Source: Pseudaeromonas sp041441555
Lineage (GTDB): Bacteria; Pseudomonadota; Gammaproteobacteria; Enterobacterales; Aeromonadaceae
Length of the DNA: 64,000 nucleotides
Direction: 5' to 3'
NCBI GenBank assembly: GCA_041441555.1
Contig: JASDSW010000082.1
Location: forward strand, 1-64,000
Both the position numbers and the translations under genes were made by a program. Positions 57,731-64,000 of this stretch are shown here, in pieces. A model generated the notes under the pieces. The model saw nothing but the letters and a program-made list of their open reading frames with translations. It had not been told where the DNA came from and did not search any database. Positions within the stretch are counted from its first letter, which is position 1; each line of letters begins with the position of its first letter.

Positions 57731-59857
57731 ATGTTCAAGCCTCGCCAACTGGCCTTGCTGACGCTCTCAACTCTGCTCGCCTCGACTGCTCACGCCGAGC
57801 CGATTGCGACTCCGCTATTTCTCTCCATCAACAATCAGGCCCCGAGCGATCAGCTCGAGCTGAAGGCCCAGGGCAAAGACCAGTACAAGGTCACCACCAG
57901 CCTGAAGAAGGGCAGCTACCAGATCCAGATCGCCGATAAAGCCAAGAGCTGCGGTACCACCTTCGGCCCGGCTGATGGCACGGCTCTCCCCTTCGGTAAA
58001 CCAAACGCACTGAATAACTGCGCCAAGAACCAACAATTCCAACTGAAAGTCTTATTACCCGGCGACTATGACTTCACTCTGGATAACAGCAATCCGGAGG
58101 CCGCCACCCTGAAGGTCTTGCGTGCCACCAAGGCTGGCAGCTTCAAACGTCAGCCACCGGCGGTTGACTGTATCGCCTGGGATGGCGGTCCAGTGACGGT
58201 GAGCGTGGGCAAGAGCTGGCCAAACGGCACCACGCTGCGCGATGCCTACTCCGGGCAGACCGCCACCGTGAAGAGCGGCAAGATCACCATGACACCCGCA
58301 CCAGACAGCGAAGGCATTCTGCTGCTGGAACCCGTCAAGAATCAGGCCACCCCGGCATTCAGCTGGGATAACGCCACCGTCTACTTCATGCTGACCGACC
58401 GTTTCAAGAACGGCGATACCAGCAACGACAACTCCTTCGGCCGCAAAAAAGATGGCAAGGACGAGATCGGCACCTGGCATGGTGGTGACTTCAAGGGCAT
58501 CACCGAAAAGCTGGACTACATCAAGTCCCTCGGCGTCAACGCCATCTGGATCACGCCGATGGTTGAGCAGGTGCACGGCTTCATTGGTGGTGGCGAGAAT
58601 GGCTCCTTCCCGTTCTACGCCTACCATGGCTACTGGGCACTGGATTTCACCAAGATTGACCCCAATTACGGTGATGAGGCGGCTCTGCAGCTGATGGTGG
58701 ATGAGGCCCATAAACGAGGGATCCGCGTCTTGTTGGATGTGGTCATGAACCATGCCGGTTACGCCACTCTGGCCGACTTGCAAGATCTGGGGCTGGAGAG
58801 TCTGGCCGCCGATACCGGTAAGTTGCCCTCCCGCTGGGCAGACTGGAAGCCCGTCGGGTTGTATGGCAATTGGCACGGTTACAACCAACACATCGATTAT
58901 CAATCCGCCAACTGGAGTCAGTGGTGGGGCGCGGACTGGGTACGCGCGGGTCTGCCCGGTTATCAGCAACCCGGGACGGATGAGGTCACGGGGGCCGTCG
59001 GTGGCTTACCCGACTTCCTCACCGAATCCACCAAGGCGGTCGATCTGCCAGAGTTCCTGAAGAATAAGAAAGATACCAACGCCAAGCCGCTGCCAAATGC
59101 CACCGTGGTGGACTACCTGGTCAAGTGGCACACCGACTGGGTGCGCAAGTTTGGTATCGATGGTTTCCGCGGTGATACCGTCAAACACCTGGAGCCGGCA
59201 GCCTGGAAGAAATTGAAAGCCGAAGGAACCGCCGCACTCAAGGAGTGGAAGACCAACAACCCAGGCAAGAAGCTGGATGACCTGCCGTTTTTCATGGTTG
59301 GCGAAGTGTGGGATCATGGGATGAACAAGGATCTCTGGTTTGATAACGGCTTCGACTCCATCATCAACTTTGACTATCAGCGGGACGCGCTTAACTATGC
59401 CCAGTGCATGAGCACGACTGAGTCCACTTACGTCAAGTATGCCAATACCATCAACACGGATCCCAACTTCAATGTGCTGAGCTACATCTCCTCCCACGAC
59501 ACCAAGTTGTTCTTCGGGGATTATCAGGATACCGCCCTACAACGTCGGGCCGCCAACAGCTTCATGCTGCTGCCGGGCGGCGTGCAGATCTACTACGGCG
59601 ATGAATCCGGTCGTGATCTGATGAAGGATGGTGGTGTATTCGATCAGGCCGTCCGCTCCGATATGAACTGGAACGAATTGGCCAGCGGTGAAAAGGCCGA
59701 ACTGGTCAAGCACTGGCAAAAACTGGGCGAGTTCCGCAAAGGACACCCGGCCATCGCCGCCGGTAGCCACAAGAAGATCAGTGACAAGCCCTATGCCTTC
59801 GTCCGTCAGAAGGGGGGGGACAAGGTGATGGTAGTGTTCGCCGGTCGCAAGTCCTAA
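57731..59857 (+). CDS. malS: periplasmic alpha-amylase MalS
   Basis: GH13 alpha-amylase of 708 aa that releases maltohexaose and shorter dextrins from longer ones. The signal peptide ends LLASTAHA|EP. An N-terminal carbohydrate-binding-like region spans about 25-210, and the catalytic barrel begins at about 215 (VYFMLTDRFKNGD). GH13 regions: DVVMNHAGYA, nucleophile Asp at about 482 in GFRGDTVKH, acid/base Glu at about 525 in MVGEVWDHG, and SSHDTKLF at about 588. The motif ATLADLQDLGL and overall length agree with MalS. Two Cys pairs (SCGTTF ... NNCAKN) suit the periplasm. Monocistronic. Confidence 0.9.
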   Translation: MFKPRQLALLTLSTLLASTAHAEPIATPLFLSINNQAPSDQLELKAQGKDQYKVTTSLKKGSYQIQIADKAKSCGTTFGPADGTALPFGKPNALNNCAKNQQFQLKVLLPGDYDFTLDNSNPEAATLKVLRATKAGSFKRQPPAVDCIAWDGGPVTVSVGKSWPNGTTLRDAYSGQTATVKSGKITMTPAPDSEGILLLEPVKNQATPAFSWDNATVYFMLTDRFKNGDTSNDNSFGRKKDGKDEIGTWHGGDFKGITEKLDYIKSLGVNAIWITPMVEQVHGFIGGGENGSFPFYAYHGYWALDFTKIDPNYGDEAALQLMVDEAHKRGIRVLLDVVMNHAGYATLADLQDLGLESLAADTGKLPSRWADWKPVGLYGNWHGYNQHIDYQSANWSQWWGADWVRAGLPGYQQPGTDEVTGAVGGLPDFLTESTKAVDLPEFLKNKKDTNAKPLPNATVVDYLVKWHTDWVRKFGIDGFRGDTVKHLEPAAWKKLKAEGTAALKEWKTNNPGKKLDDLPFFMVGEVWDHGMNKDLWFDNGFDSIINFDYQRDALNYAQCMSTTESTYVKYANTINTDPNFNVLSYISSHDTKLFFGDYQDTALQRRAANSFMLLPGGVQIYYGDESGRDLMKDGGVFDQAVRSDMNWNELASGEKAELVKHWQKLGEFRKGHPAIAAGSHKKISDKPYAFVRQKGGDKVMVVFAGRKS

Positions 59858-59874
59858 GGATCCCGCCATCTAGT

Positions 59875-59901
59875 CAAGCCAGTCTTCGGACTGGCTTTTT
59901 T
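59875..59901 (+). terminator. intrinsic terminator of malS
   Basis: AAGCCAGTC, loop TTCG, GACTGGCTT, followed by TTTTT. Confidence 0.93.
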
Positions 59902-60205
59902 GTGGCCGCAAAACCAATAAATCCTAGGTGAAGTCAAAAACGATATAGGTGTGATGAGAAGAAGGCAGAAAGTATGAGGCATGCCCTGATTCGATCTGCA
60001 TAAGCAAGTTGGAGACATACCAGCTGATTCATTACCGGGGTTGACGAGCCAAGGTAGACGTTGCTCTATCGGTTGGAACTCAGCTCATTTCGTGCAACGG
60101 GCCACGCGCGATGGCGGCAAGTCCACAGGAGTAGAGAAATAGCCGAAGGAGGCCAAGAGTGGTGAAGCAGCGATAATGGAGAGGCTGAGCAGCAACATTT
60201 AGCGG
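59902..60205. other. gene-free stretch between malS and the ribosomal operon
   Basis: About 300 bases with no reading frame longer than a few tens of codons, no convincing promoter and no repeat. GAAGGAGG occurs at about 60144-60151 but no extended frame follows. Base composition is purine-rich on the plus strand. It may be a decayed gene remnant. Confidence 0.4.
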
Positions 60206-60209
60206 AAAA

Positions 60210-60236
60210 CAAAAAGCCGGGGAAACCCCGGCTTTT
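60210..60236 (-). terminator. terminator of the rpsM-rplQ (alpha) operon
   Basis: AAAAGCCGGGG, loop AAA, CCCCGGCTTTT; A- and T-runs make it work on both strands. It lies 15 bases past the rplQ stop. Confidence 0.93.
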
Positions 60237-60250
60237 CATAGTGAAGAGAA

Positions 60251-60640
60251 TTACTCTTCGACTGCTACAGCTTCAGCGGCGGCAGGACGACCTACCAGCT
60301 CGATGTATGCCATAGGAGCCTTGTCACCGGCACGCAGGCCGCACTTGAGGATGCGGGTGTAACCACCAGCACGCTCAACGTAGCGCGGACCCAATTCGGT
60401 GAACAGCTTGCCAACAACTTCGCTGTCGCGAGTGCGGGCAAATGCCAGACGACGGTTAGCAACACTGTCAATCTTGGCGAGTGTAATCAGAGGTTCAACT
60501 ACACGACGCAGCTCTTTTGCCTTAGGCAGAGTCGTCTTGATGATTTCATGACGAACCAGGGAGCTGGCCATGTTACGGAACATAGCCTGACGATGGCTGC
60601 TGTTCCGGTTCAGTTGACGACCACTCATACGATGGCGCAT
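60251..60640 (-). CDS. rplQ: 50S ribosomal protein L17
   Basis: Large-subunit protein, 129 aa. MRHRMSGRQLNRNSSHRQAMFRNM is the family N-terminus; ITLAKIDSVANRRLAFARTRD and RPAAAEAVAVEE end the protein. Last gene of the alpha operon, 43 bases behind rpoA. Confidence 0.98.
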   Translation of the reverse strand: MRHRMSGRQLNRNSSHRQAMFRNMASSLVRHEIIKTTLPKAKELRRVVEPLITLAKIDSVANRRLAFARTRDSEVVGKLFTELGPRYVERAGGYTRILKCGLRAGDKAPMAYIELVGRPAAAEAVAVEE

Positions 60641-60683
60641 GACCTTATCCTTCTAACTTAATCTGTGAGACCCGTAATCTGGA

Positions 60684-61673
60684 TTACTCATCAGCGAGGC
60701 TGGCGGGCGGCCAATTCTCCAGGCGCATGCCCAGAGACAGACCACGTGAAGCCAAGACGTCCTTGATTTCAGTCAGGGACTTCTTACCGAGGTTCGGAGT
60801 CTTCAACAACTCGACTTCAGTACGCTGCACCAGATCACCAATGTAATGGATGGCTTCAGCCTTCAGACAGTTCGCAGAACGAACCGTCAGTTCCAGATCG
60901 TCGACAGGACGCAGCAGGATCGGATCAAACTCCGGCTTCTCTTCCTTCTTCTCTGGCACGCTGACATCACGCAGGTCCACGAAGGCTTCCAGTTGCTCTG
61001 CCAGAATAGTGGCAGCACGACGGATAGCTTCTTCAGGATCCAGAGTGCCGTTGGTCTCCATATCGATAACCAACTTGTCCAGGTCAGTACGCTGCTCAAC
61101 ACGAGCGGCTTCGACATTGTAAGCAATGCGAACCACAGGGCTGAACGCGGCATCCAGCAGAAGACGACCAATTGGACGCTCTTCATCATCGCTGTGTACG
61201 CGGGCAGAAGCAGGTACATAACCACGGCCACGCTGCACCTTCAGGCGCATGCTGATTTCAGCATGGGCACCGGTCAGGTGACAAATCACGTGATTCGGGT
61301 TGAGAATAACGACATCATCACCATGAACGATGTCGCCTGCAGTAACAGGGCCCGCACCAGACTTGGTCAGAGACAGGGTAACCTCATCCTTGCCTTCCAA
61401 GCGTACAGCAATGCCTTTCAGGTTGAGCAGGATCTCAAGGATATCCTCCTGTACCCCTTCCTTGCTGCTGTACTCATGCAGCACGCCGTCGATCTCGACT
61501 TCCGTGACTGCACAACCCGGCATGGAAGAAAGGAGAATGCGGCGCAGCGCATTACCCAGGGTGTGACCAAAACCACGTTCCAGCGGCTCAAGCGTCACTT
61601 TCGCGTGAGTCTGACTCAGTTGTTCAATATCAACGAGGCGTGGCTTAAGAAAATCTGTTACAGAACCCAGCAT
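60684..61673 (-). CDS. rpoA: RNA polymerase alpha subunit
   Basis: A 329 aa protein: N-terminal assembly domain (HAKVTLEPLERGFGHTLGNALRRILLSSMPG), linker around EKKEEKPEFDP, and C-terminal domain that contacts UP elements and activators (VRSANCLKAEAIHYIGDLVQRTE ... NLGKKSLTEIKDVLASRGLSLG). Full length and typical. Confidence 0.98.
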   Translation of the reverse strand: MLGSVTDFLKPRLVDIEQLSQTHAKVTLEPLERGFGHTLGNALRRILLSSMPGCAVTEVEIDGVLHEYSSKEGVQEDILEILLNLKGIAVRLEGKDEVTLSLTKSGAGPVTAGDIVHGDDVVILNPNHVICHLTGAHAEISMRLKVQRGRGYVPASARVHSDDEERPIGRLLLDAAFSPVVRIAYNVEAARVEQRTDLDKLVIDMETNGTLDPEEAIRRAATILAEQLEAFVDLRDVSVPEKKEEKPEFDPILLRPVDDLELTVRSANCLKAEAIHYIGDLVQRTEVELLKTPNLGKKSLTEIKDVLASRGLSLGMRLENWPPASLADE

Positions 61674-61697
61674 TATGTCCTCTCTTAGAAGCTAGCC

Positions 61698-62318
61698 TTA
61701 CTTGGAGTAAAGCTCGACGATCAGCTGTTCATTAATGTCGGCGGACAGATCAGAACGTTCTGGCAGACGCTTGTACACGCCTTCCATCTTATCTGCGTCA
61801 ACTTCGACCCAAGTCGGCTTTTCACGCTGCGTAGACAAGTCCAGAGCGGCCTTGATACGAGCTTGCTTCTTCGCCTTCTCGCGAACAGTGATAACGTCTT
61901 CAGGAGAAACCTGGTAAGAAGGAATGTTAACAACGCGACCATTAACGACGATGGCCTTGTGGCTTACCAGCTGGCGGCATTCGGCGCGAGTAGCACCAAA
62001 GCCCATGCGGTAAACAACGTTGTCCAAACGACCTTCCAGCAGCTGCAACAGGTTTTCGCCGGTATTACCCTTCTGACGGGCAGCTTCGCGATAGTACTTG
62101 CGGAACTGCTTTTCCAGAATGCCGTAAATACGACGAACTTTCTGCTTCTCACGCAGCTGAACACCATAGTCAGACAGACGCGGCTTGCGCGCACCGTGTT
62201 GACCAGGTGCAGTATCAATTTTGCACTTTGAGTCGATCGCGCGAACACCTGACTTCAGGAACAGGTCAGTGCCCTCACGACGGCTAAGCTTCAGCTTAGG
62301 ACCGATATATCTTGCCAT
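61698..62318 (-). CDS. rpsD: 30S ribosomal protein S4
   Basis: Primary 16S rRNA-binding protein, 206 aa, also the expected autogenous repressor of the operon through the rpsM leader. MARYIGPKLKLSRREGTDLFLKSG, an S4 RNA-binding domain (RLDNVVYRMGFGATRAECRQLVSHKAI) and the C-terminal NEQLIVELYSK are typical. It carries Cys32 (SKCKIDTAPGQHG) but not a zinc motif. Confidence 0.98.
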   Translation of the reverse strand: MARYIGPKLKLSRREGTDLFLKSGVRAIDSKCKIDTAPGQHGARKPRLSDYGVQLREKQKVRRIYGILEKQFRKYYREAARQKGNTGENLLQLLEGRLDNVVYRMGFGATRAECRQLVSHKAIVVNGRVVNIPSYQVSPEDVITVREKAKKQARIKAALDLSTQREKPTWVEVDADKMEGVYKRLPERSDLSADINEQLIVELYSK

Positions 62319-62355
62319 GTTCTTTCTCCAACAATCCTATACCAAGAGGCTAACG

Positions 62356-62745
62356 TTACACGCGGCGCTTCTTGGGAGGACGACAACCGTTATGCGGGAT
62401 CGGAGTCACATCAGTGATGTTAGTAATGCGGAAACCAGCCGCATTCAGAGCACGGATTGAAGACTCACGGCCAGGGCCTGGGCCCTTCACCATTACTTCC
62501 AGGTTCTTAACGCCATACTCTTTGGCAATTTCGCCAGCACGTTCAGCGGCTACCTGAGCAGCGAACGGAGTAGACTTACGAGAACCACGGAAACCAGAAC
62601 CACCAGCGGTAGCCCAAGACAGGGCATTCCCTTGACGGTCGGTAATGGTTACGATCGTGTTGTTAAAAGATGCATGAACGTGAGCGATACCATCGCTTAC
62701 TTGCTTTCTAACGCGCTTGCGAGCACGAGTCGGAGCTTTTGCCAT
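62356..62745 (-). CDS. rpsK: 30S ribosomal protein S11
   Basis: A 129 aa S11 with VSDGIAHVHASFNNTIVTITDRQGNAL and the C-terminal DVTPIPHNGCRPPKKRRV. Part of the platform of the 30S subunit. Follows rpsM by 17 bases. Confidence 0.98.
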   Translation of the reverse strand: MAKAPTRARKRVRKQVSDGIAHVHASFNNTIVTITDRQGNALSWATAGGSGFRGSRKSTPFAAQVAAERAGEIAKEYGVKNLEVMVKGPGPGRESSIRALNAAGFRITNITDVTPIPHNGCRPPKKRRV

Positions 62746-62762
62746 TTTCTACACCTTCCCGC

Positions 62763-63119
62763 TTACTTCTTAATCGGCTTACGAGGACCCTTACGGGTAC
62801 GCGCGTTAGTCTTGGTGCGTTGACCACGAACCGGCAAGCCACGGCGATGACGCAGGCCGCGGTAGCAACCGAGGTCCATCAGGCGCTTGATGTTCATGGA
62901 AATCTCACGACGCAGGTCACCTTCAACAGTGAACTTGGCAACTTGCTCGCGCAGTTTTTCGATCTGAGCTTCGTCCAGATCCTTGATCTTCACATCCTCG
63001 GCAATACCTGCATCTGCGCAAATGGATTTTGCGCGGGTGTTGCCAATGCCATAAATCGCAGTCAAAGCGATGACTGCATGCTTATGGTCAGGAATGTTAA
63101 TGCCAGCGATACGGGCCAC
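62763..63119 (-). CDS. rpsM: 30S ribosomal protein S13
   Basis: A 118 aa S13 that contacts the 50S subunit and P-site tRNA. The start is a GTG at 63119, with GGAG upstream, giving MARIAGINIPDHKHAVIALTAIYGIG. The frame is open to 63197, but the extra 26 residues have no counterpart. The C-terminal RTKTNARTRKGPRKPIKK is invariant. First gene of the alpha operon; the S4-binding leader should lie just upstream. Confidence 0.97.
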   Translation of the reverse strand: MARIAGINIPDHKHAVIALTAIYGIGNTRAKSICADAGIAEDVKIKDLDEAQIEKLREQVAKFTVEGDLRREISMNIKRLMDLGCYRGLRHRRGLPVRGQRTKTNARTRKGPRKPIKK

Positions 63120-63204
63120 TATCCCACTCCTAAAACTAAATAAATCATTGACCGCCATAAAGCCCGTTTCGGATACATGGCGGCCGTCATAGTGCACAAC
63201 AAAA

Positions 63205-63232
63205 GTTGGCTGGCTAATTTAGCCAGCCTAAC
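63205..63232. terminator. hairpin between rpmJ and rpsM
   Basis: GGCTGGCTAA and TTAGCCAGCC form a strong stem with an A/T-rich flank on both sides (AACTTTTG on the minus strand side). It lies at the boundary between the spc and alpha operons and may attenuate read-through from rpmJ. Confidence 0.7.
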
Positions 63233-63262
63233 TTTTTTTTTCAAGTACCAGCCGTAAATTAA

Positions 63263-63376
63263 TTAGCCTTGACGCTGTTTATGCTTAGGCTCGCTGCAGA
63301 TCACACGCACCACACCGTGACGCTTGATGATCTTGCAGTTACGGCAGATGGCCTTAACGGAAGCACGAACTTTCAT
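63263..63376 (-). CDS. rpmJ: 50S ribosomal protein L36
   Basis: A 37 aa zinc-binding L36 (C-plus form): C11-x2-C14, C27 and H32 are the ligands (CRNC ... CSEPKH). Begins MKVRASVKAICRNCK. Last gene of the spc operon, 32 bases behind secY. Short enough that gene callers can miss it. Confidence 0.96.
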   Translation of the reverse strand: MKVRASVKAICRNCKIIKRHGVVRVICSEPKHKQRQG

Positions 63377-63408
63377 TGCTTAACTCCGCGTAACTGTGAA
63401 AACCGCTC

Positions 63409-64000
63409 TTATCGGCCGTAGCCTTTAAGATTGGCCTTTCTCAGAACATCACCATATTGATGAGACATCAAATGGGTCTGTACCTGAGCCATGAAGTCCA
63501 TGATGACCACGACAATAATCAGCAGCGAGGTGCCACCGAAATAGAACTGTACGTTCCACATCGTCATCAGGAACTGGGGCACGAGACAGATAAAGGTAAT
63601 GTACAGAGCACCTGCCAATGTCAGGCGAGTCATCACTTTATCAATAAACCTCGCAGTCTGTTCCCCTGGACGAATGCCAGGGATAAACGCGCCACTCTTC
63701 TTCAGATTGTCTGCCGTCTCGCGGGGGTTAAACACCAACGCAGTATAGAAGAAACTGAAGAAAATAATGGCCGCAGCATACAGCATTTCATAGAGCGGTT
63801 GGCCGGGTTGCAGAGTCATTGAGATCTCTTGCAACAGGTTGGCACCCCATGAGTTACCCTGACCAAACCAGGAAGCAATCGTCCCCGGGAACAGGATAAT
63901 GCTGGATGCGAAGATCGCAGGAATAACACCAGCCATGTTGAGCTTCAGCGGCAAGTGAGTGCTTTGTGCGGCAAACACCCGATTACCCTGTTGGCGCTTG
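63409..64000 (-). CDS. secY: protein translocase subunit SecY, C-terminal part
   Basis: The 3' end of secY, cut by the window edge (about 197 codons seen of some 440). Membrane helices 7-10 are visible (GVIPAIFASSIILFPGTIA; YEMLYAAAIIFFSFFYTALVFNP; LYITFICLVPQFLM), with the cytoplasmic loop KSGAFIPGIRPGEQTARFI that contacts SecA and the ribosome. The C-terminal tail ends NLKGYGR. Confidence 0.97.
   Translation of the reverse strand, partial: KRQQGNRVFAAQSTHLPLKLNMAGVIPAIFASSIILFPGTIASWFGQGNSWGANLLQEISMTLQPGQPLYEMLYAAAIIFFSFFYTALVFNPRETADNLKKSGAFIPGIRPGEQTARFIDKVMTRLTLAGALYITFICLVPQFLMTMWNVQFYFGGTSLLIIVVVIMDFMAQVQTHLMSHQYGDVLRKANLKGYGR

Noticed and set aside
58055..58969. 304-codon frame antisense to malS
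   Set aside because: Shadow of a gene with intact GH13 motifs.

Overview
The window is a contiguous piece of a gammaproteobacterial chromosome. Gene content, gene order and protein similarity fit the Aeromonadales, most likely an Aeromonas-like genus: orn/rsgA/psd, frdABCD, pilT-pilU beside yggS-proC-yggT-yggU, srmB, rstAB-asr, and the rpmJ/rpsM-rpsK-rpsD-rpoA-rplQ order. This placement is an inference from recall, since no search was run. I saw no insertion sequence, prophage, CRISPR array or integron; this is core chromosome with scattered accessory genes.

Layout. 1-2.8 kb: the 5' part of a tRNA-Gly gene with its promoter, orn (minus), then rsgA and psd (plus). 3-5 kb: a dCACHE chemoreceptor. 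5-8.6 kb: frdABCD behind an FNR-type site. 8.6-17.3 kb: a nine-gene auxiliary chemotaxis operon on the minus strand (receptor, cheY, STAS, cheA, receptor, cheW, cheR, cheD, cheB) with an ideal CRP site upstream; its CheA carries a tandem repeat like the c-di-GMP-binding MshEN motif. 17.6-18.1 kb: a divergent Hfq-like gene. 18.1-31 kb: brnQ, trmN6, srmB, a CHASE4-PAS-GGDEF-EAL protein, yaaA, pilU, pilT, yggS-proC-yggT-yggU, plsC. 31-38.8 kb: a ClpP-fold lipoprotein, a CSS-EAL phosphodiesterase, parC with Leu at the quinolone-critical Ser position, a beta-barrel protein, pirin and a bacteriohemerythrin. 38.9-43.3 kb: yciU, rstA (frameshifted at a C11 tract), rstB, an exact RstA box, asr, a ydgD-like protease and a second bacteriohemerythrin. 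43.3-49.5 kb: an EF-hand protein, an L,D-transpeptidase, an HD-GYP protein, a PagL-like barrel, DUF2956, azoR, a polysaccharide deacetylase and a very small gene. 49.5-53.7 kb: cowN with a NifA-type upstream site and a sigma-54 promoter, a serine hydrolase with a basic tail, and two neighbouring genes (an mneA-like UPF0016 gene and alx), each behind a yybP-ykoY manganese riboswitch. 53.8-59.9 kb: a DUF4139 protein, yegD, a small secreted protein and malS. 60.2-64 kb: rplQ, rpoA, rpsD, rpsK, rpsM, rpmJ and the 3' end of secY.

How it fits together. The cell looks motile and piliated, facultatively anaerobic (fumarate reductase, FNR site, hemerythrins), with heavy investment in chemotaxis and c-di-GMP breakdown: three predicted phosphodiesterases and no intact cyclase. 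The cowN locus suggests a nitrogen-fixing strain. The strongest points for follow-up are cowN with its nif-type promoter, the Hfq-like paralogue, the MshEN-like insert in CheA, the broken rstA facing an intact RstA box, and the paired manganese riboswitches. No wholly new multi-gene system is evident.
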